DNA of 64,000 nucleotides from Rhinopomastus cyanomelas (GCA_013400115.1 VXBP01002323.1:1-64000); one strand, 5' to 3'. Numbered from the stretch's first letter, positions 32,201-45,875 are shown. Translations and numbers: made by a program. The notes: generated from the letters alone by a model not told the origin.

Positions 32201-35160
32201 CTGCCCACAGCTGTAGAACTCTCTGAGCTGGCGGTGCTGCCGTCAGGAGCATGGGGAGCCATGTGTCTGCTTAGAGCTGCCTTTCCTGGGGGCATCGTCA
32301 GCCCATCGTGGTGCTGATGCTCTTGACCATGTGGCTCGAAACACTGCATGAGTGCACACCCTCACGCACACCCATGTGCTCATACATCCTTGTGCCCTCT
32401 GCTTCCAGGAATGCCACAAGCATCACATGCTGCTGCTGGGAAGGGGTCATGATCAGGCAGGGCTGCTGAGTAGATTTAGCCATCATACTAACCTCAGCTT
32501 GTGCTGCATCTGCCTTCCCTCTGCACAGCCTTGTCCTATCCCTGGGCCTTCCTGAAAACATTGGTGCTACATAAATACCCCAGTCCCATGGCATCTAAAT
32601 CTCAAGCTAAAACCTCAGCACATCCATGGGCTCAGCATCATTCATGGGTGTCTCATGCTTCCCTATGAGCAAACCAAGCTCCTGCCTCGGGCTCTCCACA
32701 CCAGCAGTCTGCATTCATCCCTCATTCCTTTTACCCATCCTACAGCCACATCTGATTTTCTTCCAAGCCCCTCAAAACATTGTCTTAGTTACAGTATCTG
32801 AAGTGAGGCAAAAAGGCACAGTCTAGCCATGAGAGGATGTGGCACTTCTCTTGGCCTGGCTGATCCCTCCCAGTAGCTAACCCAGGGTTCCTTTCTTCTT
32901 GTGGGGATGGGAAGTTCTCTCCCATCCCAGCAGAATCTGTTTGTAGGGTTAACTCCTTTTGGCTTCTATGGTACTTTCAGGTGCTTAAAGTTTTCAAGTA
33001 TGAACACGTGATGGAGTTGTTATGACTCTCAGATAAAAAAAATCTGATGCAGAGAGTAATGACACAGGAAAGCACTGCTGTCATGTTTGACTCTCCATCC
33101 CATATCACAGAAATCTGTAGATAACGGGCCATCTTCTCCGCGGTCAAGAAGTGAAGGACTTTGTCAGAAAAAGCAAGGTAAATTAGATCTTTTCAGCCAC
33201 TGAAGCTGAAAACAAAACCCCCAGGTCTTCACTCTGGTATCTGTGAAGGCACCCAGCATGTTTCTGTCAGCTGCCAGAAGAAAAAGTGTCGCAGGAGAGC
33301 TGGACTGCAGCTCCCAGCTCAGATACCACCACAGCATCTCCTTGGCTGTGGGATGCTGTCATAAAGGTCCCTCCTGGTGCCTGCGAACCAGGGACCACCC
33401 AGGCAACACAGATCATATTGATTAAAACAAGCCTCAATCATCACTCATTGCTGGGATGCATGATGGTTTGTTAAACCCCACCTCATTCATTAAACCTCAG
33501 TCTGTTTGACAACGGAGCAGCCACTTTGCATCCCCCCACCAATAGCAGCAGCAGCTTGGGAGCTTTACAAGAGAAGGCTGAGGTTCATGGCATGGTAGGA
33601 CAGCCAGCTTGGTAGGGTTATACACTCCTCCTTAGACAACATTTTTTAAAAGCCTAAAAGGTCAAAAATTCAAAAAGGACTAACCCAATCCATACAGATC
33701 AGGGTTGCAGAGAGAGAGAATTATTTTTGCTGTCCACAATCAGAGGCTCTGGCAGATTTACTTCAAAACTCTGATGACCTGAATTACATGAAGAGAGAAC
33801 TGATGGGAAGCTGATATATTTGTAACAAGCTGGGAGTCTTTTATGTCCTTTAAAATTACCTATTTGTTTTCTGGGTATTTGTTTCTCCCTTGGTTTTACT
33901 TTCCAGTCACTTTTGTTGGCCTTCTGCAACAGGCAAGAGAGCAAATTGATCTGATTTCCTCACGGTTGCTATGGGCTTTACAGAGAGCAGCAAGGAGGAG
34001 GAACTTTTTTTTTTCACATAGTAAGAAATCATCTGTGGCCTCCAAAAAGAAGAGGAGGCACTGAGTCAAGAGAAGAAGCTCTTCCTCCTGCAGTTGTGCT
34101 GTGTTTGCTGAGCAAACCTCAGCAGAGGTGATGGTAATAATGATGCTGATGGTGACCTGAAATCATTAGGCACACCTGGCTCAAGTTTAACAGCTGTAGC
34201 CGCTTTTTCCTTTGTCCTAGCCCTTCATCCTAATGACTTGTCAAGACAGATATGGTTTATCCTTGGCCACATTGAGACAGGTCAGTGGTGGAGTTTGCTG
34301 GGGTGCAGGAAAGCTGAGTGAGAACTCCCTTTTACTTTTCCATTGCTCTCACTTCCCACCAGAATAGACTTTATGCAACTGTGTTATCTGTTTCTATGCC
34401 AGATTCCCTCCAATTCACAGGTTTTAACCTGTGGGAGCATCTTCACCCCCAGACAAAGATGTTGCAGCAATGTTTTGTGGCACTAGGCAGCTCATCTAGG
34501 AGGAGAAGAAAGACCAAAGCATTCTTCACTGGGAGAATGATAGATGGGCAAGCTGAACTGCTTTATGAGCTATCCAATGCTCCACACAAGAAGATGCTGT
34601 AAGACACCGGCTTCAAAGCTCTGCTGCTCCAAAAACATTTCTAAGTCTTACCCTGTTGGTGTTGACACTGTACTCCTGGGCCTCTTTCTCCACAGGGATG
34701 AGTCCCAAGCATGTGGCCTCACCCCACAGAATGCTTTGGGGGTTAAAAGACAGAGAAGCACCTTGGCTTTCAGCTCAAATGAACTCCTTCCACAGGTCCT
34801 AAAGCTCCTGTAATTTTCCTGTGTGAGCTAGACCTGTCATCTGCTGAGGTCAAAGATGCCTTACCCATCAGGGAAGATTCTGTTGTGGTCTATACGAGGG
34901 TCTTCCCACCAAAATAAAAATTGGGTACTGCTTGTGGGGAATCTGGGCAAATGTGCTTTGCTGCCCTTTAGCCAGGTTTGAGCTCAGAATATGGGAGCTA
35001 TAAGTCCTTGCTTAGGCACCTAGGAGAGACCTGCCTCACAATGAGTTGGAGGAACACAGGGTGAGGTCTGCTGCATTTTACAGGCACAGATGGCTACACA
35101 GGGAACGGAATATTCTCTATTGTCTAACCTCCAGGTGGATGCAGACACAGTGGTGAGAGC
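29240..35160. other. About 5.9 kb without a recognisable gene
   Basis: I found no exon or CR1 here. All frames are short or low in information. One AC-rich tract is annotated separately. Confidence 0.4.
30776..30830. repeat. AC-rich simple repeat
   Basis: An imperfect (CA)n / CACATGCACA tract. Frames across it translate as His/Thr repeats and are not genes. Confidence 0.75.
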
Positions 35161-35161
35161 C

Positions 35162-35795
35162 TGTCCTGGTTTTGCAGGATAAAATAAATTTTCTGTTCAG
35201 GAAAGCTGCACTTTTGAGAAGAATGCAGCACCCAATTCCTTGAGGACCAACCTGAAAAGACACTTTGTTTTTGCCTGTGACCAGTCTGTGAGTCTACACA
35301 GCCATCCAGATCTGTATCTGTTTTGACTGAGCCAGTGATAAAACCAGGAGGAGTGAAAGTCAGGGCAGCTGATCGAACAGAAGCTGGTCAACAGAAGTTA
35401 CAGCATAAACATCACTCCCTCAATAAATGGAAAAGTTCTCTGGAAAAAGTTTTTTCTCCTTGATAGATGACATCCCCAGAGGGTCTCTCCTATCATTCTG
35501 TTCCCAAGGCCATCTCTCCCATGTGTTGAAACTGTTGTGCATTTGCTGGACCTGTGATTCTCACAGTGCCTGATATCAGCGTTCACTGCTGTGAGTCCAC
35601 AGCTCACCATTGCTACAGGGGCAGAGTATACCTTTGTGTATTTTATATTAGTGTTGCTGTTAATATTTATTTTTATTATTATTGTTTTATTTTATTAAAT
35701 CCATCTCCATTTTAAACGATAGGTCTCCTTTTCCAGATTCATCTTCCTGGGAGATGGTCTCTGGGTGGTAGAATAGCTGGCTAAACAATGATGTA
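35162..35795 (+). mobile_element. LTR-like dispersed repeat, copy 1
   Basis: It opens TGTCCTGGTTTTGCAGG, similar to the TGTCCTGGTTT start of known avian ERVL-type LTRs. It shares long stretches with 39.9-40.5 kb: GGAAAGCTGCA.TTTTGAGA, GTCTACACAGCC, TCTGTTTTGACTGAGCCA and AGAAGCTGGTCAACAGAAGTTA. Near its end lie an AT-rich region with ATTAAA and a GTAGAATAGCTGGCTAAA motif. No coding region adjoins it, so it is a solo LTR if it is an LTR. The ends are approximate. Confidence 0.6.
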
Positions 35796-38700
35796 AGCAT
35801 GCTTGAAGCTCCCAGCTGGATGCCCTTCCTTGCTGTCTGTTACTCAGCCATGAGTGGAAAGCTTCCCTTGCCCCTGTGTGATGCACCTCTGCCCTGAAAC
35901 AGGCTGGTTATTGTACCAATATTTTATGCTCTACTGTCATTTGTAGTTTCTTTGGCCTCCTCTGTGTCTCATGTAGGAAGAAACACAAGGAGATAACATC
36001 CCCCACACAGTAGGTCTTGCAGAGTGGATGAAGACAGCAGCACCTCCCAGGGAGAAAATATGGACACAGGACAATTTGAAGTCACCTGGGAGATGGTAAA
36101 AATCTTGATTTGGGGTATTTTCCTTTTGTCTTTTAGATCATCACAGGCAAGTTGTACCCAAGACTCATGGTGCTTATTATGAAAGGGTTGGAAGTGAAAG
36201 GAAAATCATCACTGGGTCACCATATAGCACCACTGTGACCATTGGCTAGGACTCTTCCTACCCCAGAATGCATCCACAGGAAAGGTTATGGTAATGTCTG
36301 AAAAATTACAATGGGAAAAGCATAGCTGGCTAGAAAAGGACTGCTGATTGTCTTTTTCACCGTGAGGATGAGGGCATAGAAAAACTAGTAGGTGTCAGGA
36401 CAAAAACAAACCAAAGGAAATGATTCTGACGCAAGCAGGTCATTAGACTGGGAGGCGTTTGCCACAGGATGTTGCAAATACTTAAAATTTACCTGCCTTC
36501 AAAACCAGCAAAACAAATTCACGGGAGAAAAATCTACTGAAAATTATTAAATAAAAGGACACCTCTGACTCAGGGAGTCTGAGTCACAAGCAGTTGTTCA
36601 GTGTTATGGAAATACTCAAGGGAAGTACCACTTGTCCTCACACCCTTCCATGAAGAGAGGTGCTGGGCTAGACAGGCTGTTGGGGGCCATTTCTATGTTT
36701 AAGACTATGGAACCACACCCAGCTGAAATATAGCATCACTTGTGATAAGTATGTCACCAACTTTTATGAATTTAACCCCAGATCTTATTGCTGTGCTGTG
36801 CAAACCATCTTCAAGGGGAACATATGGTCCCTGGCAGCTGGGGAACGGAGATAGCACCCAGCAAGACTCATGTAGGCAGGTCTCTAGAGATAGAGCAATC
36901 TTGGGGGTGTCAATCGGTGCAATGTCTTGATAGAGCACCAGCTGCTTGTTCTTAAGCTGACAAACCAAGCCTGAAGGCCATGAGATAAGGCAAGGGCAGA
37001 GGAAAAACAGACCACGACCTGGCAGTAAATATTTCCATATCTCCCTTATCATTCCTGTGATTCAGGAAAACAAGATCAAAAAGGAAAATATTCAAAGCAA
37101 TTAATACTGTGAGCAGGCACAGCCCAGCCCAGCTGCCTCAGACCCCGCTGCAGGGTTAGGCTCTGAGGCAGCACGAGCAGGGCATGGCATGTGCAATGTC
37201 TTCATGGTCAAGGTGCCCTGAGACCTGGATGGTGAAAGTAGTGGTATGAGCCAGATTCAGAGTCATCCCAGTAGATGGTAGCACCTTTCCGTTTTTTGGG
37301 CTGCTCTCACACTTGTGCCTATAAAAGAGGTAAATCTGTTGCGTCCAACAACAGATGTGTCCAGCCATCCATTACCTCATTTTACTGTGCTTCCACTAAA
37401 TAGAAACAACACCATCTTCACAGTAAGGGTTTTGAAAAGCATTACCTTTCCTCTCTGTGTGTCTCCTGCAAAGCCAGCATCAGCACTGGCAGAGATCCTC
37501 AGAGTTGTGGGTCTTGCTTCACAGCCACCTTCAGCTTCAGTAGAATGCTGCTGGCCACATTGCCAACCAGATGTAGTCAATGAGAAGCCTCCTGTTTCCT
37601 CTTGCCTTGCTAGTCCATTGGAAACACCTCCAAGAATAAGAGCAGCTGGGAGCCACATATGTTATGTATATTCCCAGGTCCTCTGTTCTGAGAACCCCAT
37701 ACAAAATACTATTTTTAAGGTTTTTATTAATCAGGATATTAAGAGTAACAGCAGGGTTTTTTCATTATGCTCTTTTATCAAATCCTTCAACAGCTCTTGT
37801 GAATTTTAAGACATCAAGTAGACATGAAAGAAGAATATATTTTTATATATTCTTTATATATGTGAAAGACTAGATGTTGATTAGTGTAAACAAAAAGGAA
37901 TTTAGGGCAGCAGAATGACTGTATATTCACAAATATCATAAAAAAAAACCCCACTAACAAAATGTCCTAGAATGAATTCAAGCTTGGAAATGGCTCAGGA
38001 AGGGACTGCTTTATACTGTTAGAGGCAGGCATGCCAGGCATGATGTTACTAAACCCTTCCTTCTAATTTCTTTTGCCCATTAGTGATCAGGTAAATGAAA
38101 ATGTCTCACTCCAGGGAAAAACTCTGCATTTCTGAGGCTGAGCATGTGTTCTGCTGTCAAGGGAAGGATCTGAGTGCCCTGGCTATGCTCAACAGTGCTG
38201 CACTTAAAAGAGAGAAATATATTAAAAGAGAGAAATATATTAAAAATAGATGCTGAGAGAAAGATATGCTTGAAGTAGAGAAAAGCTTTTATCCAGCTTG
38301 CACAGCCTTTGTGGTGTGTTTGCTGCTTCTTTGCAAAGAGAAGGATTTGATCCCTGAAAGATGCTGCTTCCTCCACTTCCTATTTTGCAGCCCTTGCTCT
38401 CAATGGTTTCCCTTTGGGGGAGGATGCTTTTAGGTTTCTATCCCATGGGGTTTCCCTGTTTTGCACTGCTCACCCCCTTCTCACACCACAGGGGCAGCAG
38501 GAAGACAGTAGCTAAAACTTGATCTCTTTGGTACTTCCTGCCAGCTAGAAAACATATTCAGGGTTTTTTTTCCTTCTCACGGTCATTTTTTCAGAGATAT
38601 AGATCCAGTACTGAAAGTAACAAGATCCTTTTAATCTAAAGCAAATGAGGGTCAAGACACAAAATCTGGAGCTGACTGCAACACTCCTGCTCTTCTTTAG

Positions 38701-39909
38701 GTTGGGACCTTCATGCAAAGACAAAACAAACCCATTTGAGTCAAAATTCACAGCTGGTAACCTGTAGGAGTACTGAAGCCTTCTCAACCTTTAAAATGGG
38801 AATGTTCCTGCAGAGGGGACCAGCCCTGACACATATGCAGATGTAAACATGCAGCCCAGCCATTGGCTTCCTCCACACTCTGACAGCCCTTGAATTGACA
38901 GCTCAAGTTTGGAGAAAAGAAAATGACCTATCCTATGGGCCAGGCAGAGGATACTGAGATGTGCTAGTTGAGACAATGATATCAGCTGGGCCAAACCCAG
39001 TGTGCATTGACAGCTTCAAGGTGGTGTGGCCAAGAAGTTTCTTGAAAGATGAAGCAGCATATGGGTAATTAATAGAAACCTTCCAGCAGGTAAGCAAGTC
39101 TGGCGGAGAGTTACCTGGCCTTGGGGGCAACTTTAGATGAGGATCGAGAGGCTGGCACAGCAAAGCATTGAGACAGAGCACCTATAAGACACAGCCACTC
39201 TTTGCCCCGCCCACAGCTCCCCCAGGAACTCTCTAGTAGGGTTGAGCCCTCAACTACAGCCACAAAAACAGAACAGGACATAACTGGGGTCGTCTCAAAG
39301 TACAGAACAGAGTAGATGCAAGATGGACCTAGAGAGACTAGGAAGGGGTGGCTGGAGGGAACATGGGTGCAGAGGAACTAATGGGGCAGAGAAGCAGAAG
39401 TAACCTGAAGCTATTGCGTGGACCTTTCAGGTGGCCATTGAGCTGCTCATCTCTCCAGGGACCTCTCCTCTTCAACAGAACACATGAGCACTGCTGGCCC
39501 ACATAGACAATGCTAGAGAATTTCAATCTTAAGAGATGAGAACAACGATTTTTTTGGTTGTTTTGACCAGATCCCTTCAATGTTCTTCCCAAATTTCAAT
39601 GCAATACCAAGCCGCAGGCTGGACATGACTGCGTCACTAGAAGGATTCAGGCCAAGCTGCAAGGCTTCTCCAGACTTATCCACCTGTCTGGGAACTTTGC
39701 ATTAATTACACTCCTGGTGATTCAGGCTCCTGCAGGGAAGTTCTGACTCCTCCTCATCATGCACAGTCACACACAACAGTTTGCAGGGCTGGTGCAACAG
39801 TCTTCTCCTTCCCAGTACTGCTTCACACCCACCGTTTGATGGCTTCCAGAGCTCATAGCCCGCATATGAGGCACATACACAGCAGCATGATATTGAATCT
39901 ACCATATGA
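35796..39909. other. About 4.1 kb without a recognisable gene
   Basis: The longest frame (37315-37809, 164 codons, plus) has no domain I recognise, no clear splice context and low-complexity composition. A short tandem repeat lies at about 38206-38244. Confidence 0.4.
38206..38244. repeat. Short tandem repeat, 18-19 bp unit, two copies
   Basis: AAAAGAGAGAAATATATT is present twice in direct succession. Confidence 0.8.
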
Positions 39910-40545
39910 GCTCTAGTACTGATTTCACTGGGAGCTCAGACAGGAAAAATCTTCTACTTAGGAAAGCTGCATTTTTGAGATTAATGCAGCACTGCAGCAC
40001 CCAATTTCATGAGAACCAACTTGATAAGACACTGTTTTTGCTTGTGGCCAGCCATGGTTTGTAGGTCTACACAGCCTTTCAGGTCTTTATCTGTTTTGAC
40101 TGAGCCACTGAAAAAGGCAGGAGGAGTGAAAGCCAGGGCATCTGACCCACCAGAAGCTGGTCAACAGAAGTTATTTCACACCATAAACATCAGTCTCCCA
40201 ATAATACTGGAGACAGCCTTTTCCCCTCTCTGGTTGCCATCCCTGGGTTGTCTCTCCCATCAGTCTGCTCCCAAGGCTGACTCTCCTGTGACTGTCATGT
40301 TTTCACTGAAGCTGTGGTGCTCAGCATTCACTGCTGGGAGTGCTCAGCTCACCACCACCACAGGGGCTGAGTACCACTTTATATTAGTGTTAGTAATAAT
40401 ATTGTCAGGGTTTAAATGTTATTCTATTGTATTAACATTTTTTCCATTGCAAACAGTGGGTCTCTTTTCCTTTGCCCAATTCTGCTTCCCTGAGAGGGGT
40501 TCATTGGGTAGTAAAACAACTGACTAAATGAAGACACTGTGCCAT
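39910..40545 (+). mobile_element. LTR-like dispersed repeat, copy 2
   Basis: It is homologous along its length to 35162-35795, with the same motif order and a similar AT-rich 3' part (TTATATTAGTGTTAGTAATAA, later GGTAGTAAAACAACTGACTAAAT). It differs by many substitutions and small indels, so the two copies are independent old insertions, not a recent duplication. Confidence 0.6.
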
Positions 40546-42302
40546 CTCAGCTTGGGGCAGGGGCATCCTGTTCTACAAGAATAACATAAACAATCATCCC
40601 TCAACACAGAAACAACTGCTGGAACCAAATAATATGGATATCTCAATTACATCCACATCAGTAAAGCAATGTGTCCCCCAGATTGCTGTTTTGGAGTCAG
40701 CTCAGGCTTCAACAGAAATCATATCAGGAGCTTCTGAGGAACACAGCTTGTCCCACTGCTGCCATGTGCTGCTGCAGGCAGCTACCCATAGCTGCAGCAG
40801 AACACATATTTCGTTTCACTGAGGCCAGAACAGGAGGTGTAGGATGACCTGAACAGTTGGCTACACAAACTCTTTGGAAATGCAAACCATCGTCAGACAG
40901 GCTTAAGGTCACAGCCTCACCCTCCCCAGGCCCTTGAATCACAGCTGAAATAGCATTGTAATGTGCTTATAATTTATTCATCAGCTGAAAGAGCATGGCA
41001 ACAGGCATTTTGATTGCACTCTTTTATCAAACCCCTGTGATGGACTTCATCCATTTTCAAAGAGCAAACTAGTGTAGAAAGGCAAAAAACACCAAATGAC
41101 CAACTTCACTCAATTCAAATTTAAACAAGCAGGAAAAAGGGTAAATCAAAACAGTTAAAAAACTCCACTAAAGGGTTTTTCTTCTCCTCAGTTTTCTGTT
41201 TTGTTCTGAATCTTTCAAACTTCCCATTGCTCTGCTGGTGGCTACTTTGATGAGGGAGGCTCCTGTTAACTGAGATGCTGTTTTCTGATGCTCAAAAGCG
41301 TCTTTTCATCCCTGTGATGTGTTCTGCCCAAGGTCTGGTTTGCACCCTTTTTAGCTGAAAGTGAACCAAACAGCAGATTGTGGACAGACTTATCCTCAAG
41401 GATTCACAGTTGCTTCCCTTGAGCACTCAAAGGCTCTGATCCCCAAATACAGGAATTTTTTAGGTGCCAGTGTGAAGGTGAGGACCCTTGTAAGCCTGTT
41501 CTCTTTGTTGGGAGGTGAGGATCAGCCCATCTAATAATGCTGTGTTGCTCCCTTGGGCAGGAGCAGAAAACTGACCATGCAGAGGAGGGCAACGAAAGGA
41601 AGAGGACAAAGCTTCATCCATTGATTGCAGTATAGTAGAGTTGATTACAGAGGGGAAACCTCAGTGTTTTCTGTCTGCCCATGCTTCAAAGTGCTCAGTT
41701 GCTTCAACACTTTCTCCTTCGGTGAGCAGAGGATGTTTTCATAGAAGAGGGTAAAAGAAAAGTTGAGGAGGAAGAGACCAATACTCACAGTAAAAGCAGA
41801 CCTGTTAGAAAAACTTCAGCTTGCCCTATTACATACACAAAGACTTGCTTCACTTTCTGACCTGCATTATTACCTCTTCCATCAGCATTTGAGACAGACA
41901 GCAGGTGGAGACATGTCCTGAGCGGCTTCAAATTTTGCTTCTCCTGTTTCTCGCAGTGTTAAGCTGGTTCATACAAAGTCTATGCTGGAGGGTGGCTGCA
42001 AGGAACAGTATTTCAATTACCACAGAAATAGGGGCACCCCAGTCCCAGAAGGGCTCCACTCCTGCACTTTGAATCAACCCAACACTTTCTCTGAGCGTAA
42101 GCAAAGCCATGTTTCACCAGTGAAATGAGACACACCACAGAGCAGGTCATTGTTGCTGCTTGATGATCACCCACTCTCAAGAGAACAACAGTCATGCAAG
42201 CTGACATTGCAGCAAAGGGATGCTCAAAGGGTCTAGGTTGGTCCCTCTTCTAGAGTGCACCCAGGGTCATATACCAGCTCATGCCAATGAAGCTGATGGC
42301 TG
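40546..42302. other. About 1.8 kb without a recognisable gene
   Basis: I see only short frames and no recognised repeat. Confidence 0.4.
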
Positions 42303-42540
42303 CCTGCCCTGGTTTCACTGGAATAGCTGGGTTAGAATCAGTTTTCTAGTCAAGAAAGGCAGATTTTTGAGAAGAATGCAGTGCTGATAAGACACTTCAT
42401 TTTCACTTTTAGTATGGTATGCTTTCACAAGTCATCAAGGTTCTTAATAAGCTGGGATGCCTCACTAACAGAGCAGGTCATTGCTGACTGGAGTCAACAG
42501 GGAAAGTCACAGCCCTCTGTTTCAGATACAGTGTAAGACT
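42303..42540 (+). mobile_element. LTR-like dispersed repeat, copy 3 (fragment)
   Basis: It starts CCCTGGTTTCACTGGAATAG and shares GATTTTTGAGAAGAATGCAG and TGATAAGACACTT with the other copies. Only the first third of the repeat is recognisable. Confidence 0.5.
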
Positions 42541-43129
42541 CATTAGCAATGAAAGCAGAGCTTGTAGAGGAGCAGCTGGAAATGGATGCCAAGGTGTTTG
42601 GGAATTATGGTCACTGTGACATTACCTCTGGGTGTTTGGGAGGTGGTGGATCGGCTGTGGGACTGAAAGGATTTGCTCAGCAGAGAGTAGTAATGAAGCT
42701 TGAGCAGCTGAGACTGGGCAGCTGGAACTAGGAAGGAGTGGGATAAAGCCAGCTGCTGACTGGTTGCTGACTAGTCATGGGGCTGTGTGGGGTGTGGTGG
42801 GCAGAGGTGAAGAACATTCTCTCTCCTAGAGAAAGCACTGCTGAGACCATTCTGTCTAGAACTCTCCCAGATGTGGCCCATATTCTGAGGTACTGCTATG
42901 GTTAGCCAAACACAGGGCTGATGAAAGTACCAACTACCTGGAAAGCCTGGCAACAAGGTCAGAGTACAACTCCAAGCCCACTTGTCCTATCAGCCAACCT
43001 GAACCCATATTTTACAATATTATGTCCATCAACCCAATACATTTTAAGAAGGATGTGAAGGTCCTTGATAGCATCCAAATGGAAAGCATCAAAGCTAGTA
43101 AAAATCTAAAAGAAATGAGGAACCCCTAA

Positions 43130-43446
43130 GGACTTTGTGCTTTTCTAGTTTGGAGAAAAGGCCGAAGACTGACCTCATTGCTCTCTACAGCTTGCTGAGA
43201 AGAGGAATTGGAGAGGTAGATGCCAATCAAACCTAATATCCAAGCAATAGGGCATTTGGACAAGATTCAAAGCTGTGCCAGGCAAAGTTTAGACCTGACA
43301 TTATAAAGCATTTATTTTCAGAGAGGTTGGTTAGACATTTAAACAGGTTTCTAGAGAGGTGGTCACCTGGCAGGACTGGGTCAATTGTTGGCCTTCATGA
43401 TCTCAAAGGTTTCTTACAACTAAAATGACTCTGTGATTCTGTCTTA
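43130..43446 (+). mobile_element. CR1 3' fragment, old
   Basis: It runs from TTTGGAGAAAAGGCCGAAGACTGACCTCATTGCTCTCTACA to a tail around CAACTAAAATGACTCTGTGATTCTG. The coding remnant is highly diverged. Confidence 0.8.
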
Positions 43447-43563
43447 GTGCCCCAAGCCTGTTAGGATTTTAAGATGCATTTGGACAATGCCCCAAACAAC
43501 ATATTTTTTAAGTCAGCCCCGAAATGACAGTTGCAGGTCCCCCACAACCATCAAAATCCTACT

Positions 43564-43612
43564 CCTATTCTATTCTATTCTATTCTATTCTATTCTATTC
43601 TATTCTATTCTA
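43564..43612. repeat. (TTCTA)n microsatellite
   Basis: About nine to ten near-perfect copies of the pentamer CTATT/TTCTA. Confidence 0.95.
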
Positions 43613-44180
43613 ATTCTCCCAGCAGAAAACACATCCAGCATGGTACTGCACAGATGCCAAGGACCCCCTCAGACAAATAGTGTTTCAGCCAAACACATCT
43701 TTGTGTTCCAGCTCTCCAGCCTCCATGCTGAGGATGTGAGAGCAGAATTAAGTGATTTCTGTAAGTCTGAGCTTGCTCCAGAGTGGTAAGACATGAGAAA
43801 CAGTGTCAGCTGTGCCTGCAGGGAGACCCACATAGGGGAACACACAGATCTATTTCACCATATCCAGGCAAACTAGAGGTAGGTGAGGGATGTTCCTCCA
43901 GATTGCCCTGATGGCACTGTGCAAGAGCTCATCCCTGCTCACAAGTAAACCCATGCTAGTCCCCACAGGGACATTTTCCACAGTGAGATGGGATTTTTTT
44001 AAGGCTTGTACCCCTGACATGTCAAGCTGGAATACTTTACAGCAGTCACAAACCCTGAATTGGGTACCACTGCCAATACTGGAGCAGCTTTAGAAAAGGT
44101 GAGGGGGGCTTCCCTGGGGAAAGCCCGAGAGGCAGAAGGAGGGTGAAAGAAGCAGTTGCAGAGATGAGAGAGAGGACATT

Positions 44181-45875
44181 GTGCTTGCCACCAGACTGAC
44201 AGCAAATTTGTCCTCAAACATGAGGTATGAGGTGGGTACCCTGGAAACAGAGGATGCAGAGAAGGCAGAGATACTTAACACTTTCTTTGCCTCTGTCTAT
44301 ACTGCTAAGGGTTGTGTTGACATTAGACCCCAGACTACAGAGGAGGTTGAGGCAACAGGTGAACCTGCCTTGGTTGATGAAGACTGGGTTAGGGATAAGT
44401 TGAACAAACTGGATGTGCACAAATCCATGGGCCCAGATGGGATGCACCCGCGTGTGCTGAGGGAGATGGCGGAAGTCATTGCTAGGCCGCTCTCCATCAT
44501 CTTTGCTAGGTCCTGGGGAACGGGAGAGGTGCCTAGGGACTGGAAAATAGTAAATGTTACCCCACTCTTTAAAAAGGGAAAGAAGGAAGACCCAGGTAAC
44601 TATAGACCGGTCAGCCTCACCTCCATCCCAGGAAAGGTGATGGAACAATTTGTTCTAGAGGCTGTCTCCAGGCACATCAAGGACAGGAGGGTCATTAGGG
44701 ACAGTCAGCATGGCTTCACAAAGGGAAAGTCATGCTTGACCAACCTGATAGCCTTTTATGAGGGTGTAACCAGGTGGATGGATGAGGGCAGAGCCGTGGA
44801 TGTCATCTATCTTGACTTAAGAAAGGCATTTGACACGGTCTCTCACAGCATCCTTGCAGACAAACTGAGGCAGTGTGGCCTAGATTTTCGGGTAGTGAGG
44901 TGGATTGTAAACTGGCTACAGGGTAGAAGTCAGAGAGTGGTGGTCAATGGGACAGAGTCTAGTTGGAGGCCTGTATCTAGTGGAGTGCCCCAGGGATCGG
45001 TGCTGGGACCGGTCCTGTTCAATCTATTCATTGATGACTTGGATGAGGGATTGGCATGCACTGTCAGCAAGTTTGCTGATGACACAAAGCTGGGTGGTGT
45101 CGCCGACACCCCCGCAGACTGTGCTGCCATTCAGCGAGATCTGGACAGGCTGGAGAACTGGGCAGAGAAAAATCTAATGAGCTATAACAAGAGTAAGTGC
45201 AGAGTCTTGCATCTGGGCAAGAACAACCCCAGGTACCAGTATAGGCTGGGGACTGACCTGTTGGAGTGTAGTGTAGGGGAAAGGGACTTGGGGGTCCTGG
45301 TGGACAACAAGATGACTATGAGCCAGCAATGTGCTCTTGTGGCCAAGAGGGCCAACAGCATCCTGGGGTGGATTAGAAGAGGGGTGGTTAGCAGATCAAG
45401 AGAGGTTCTTCTCCCCCTCTACTCTGCCCTGGTGAGACCACACCTGGAGTATTGTGTCCAGTTCTGGGCTCCTCAGTTCAAGAGGGATGTGGAGCTGCTG
45501 GAGAGAGTTCAGCGTAGGGCAACAAAGATGATAAGAGAGGTGGAACACCTCCCTTATGAGGAGAGGTTGAGGGAGCTGGGTCTCTTTAGCTTGGAGAAGA
45601 GGAGACTGAGGGGTGACCTCATTAATGTCTACAAATATTTGAGGGGTGGGTGTCAGGAGGATGGCACTGGGCTGTTCTCGGTGTCATGTAGTGATAGGAC
45701 AAGGGGCAATGGTTGTAAGCTGGAACATAGAAGGTTCCACATCAACCTGAGAAGGAACTTCTTCACGGTGAGAGTGACGGAGCACTGGAACAGGCTGCCC
45801 AGGGGGGTTGTGGAGTCTCCTTCTCTGGAGATGTTCAAGACCCGACTGGACAGGTTCCTGTGTGACTTGGTTTAG
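44181..45875 (+). CDS. CR1 ORF2 fragment: complete reverse transcriptase domain
   Basis: A 564-codon open frame. The first 15 or so codons lie in the flank, so the ATG at 44181 is fortuitous. Domain order: pre-RT region (DEDWVRDKLNKLDVHKSMG) at residues 67-84; fingers (WKIVNVTPLFKKG, NYRPVSLTS) at 121-147; motif A (DLRKAFD) at 212-218; motif B (SSGVPQGSVLGP) at 266-277; catalytic FADD at 298-301 (45072-45083); then thumb and C-terminal region (LVRPHLEYCVQFWAPQFKRD, FFTVRVTEHWNRLP) ending FLCDLV and TAG. All RT catalytic aspartates are present. Without the endonuclease it should not retrotranspose by itself; it would be transcribed only from a neighbouring promoter. Confidence 0.85.
   Translation: MLATRLTANLSSNMRYEVGTLETEDAEKAEILNTFFASVYTAKGCVDIRPQTTEEVEATGEPALVDEDWVRDKLNKLDVHKSMGPDGMHPRVLREMAEVIARPLSIIFARSWGTGEVPRDWKIVNVTPLFKKGKKEDPGNYRPVSLTSIPGKVMEQFVLEAVSRHIKDRRVIRDSQHGFTKGKSCLTNLIAFYEGVTRWMDEGRAVDVIYLDLRKAFDTVSHSILADKLRQCGLDFRVVRWIVNWLQGRSQRVVVNGTESSWRPVSSGVPQGSVLGPVLFNLFIDDLDEGLACTVSKFADDTKLGGVADTPADCAAIQRDLDRLENWAEKNLMSYNKSKCRVLHLGKNNPRYQYRLGTDLLECSVGERDLGVLVDNKMTMSQQCALVAKRANSILGWIRRGVVSRSREVLLPLYSALVRPHLEYCVQFWAPQFKRDVELLERVQRRATKMIREVEHLPYEERLRELGLFSLEKRRLRGDLINVYKYLRGGCQEDGTGLFSVSCSDRTRGNGCKLEHRRFHINLRRNFFTVRVTEHWNRLPRGVVESPSLEMFKTRLDRFLCDLV

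Noticed and set aside
37315..37809. 164-codon plus-strand frame
   Set aside because: No recognised domain, no clear splice or promoter context, and an overlapping frame on the other strand; most likely chance.
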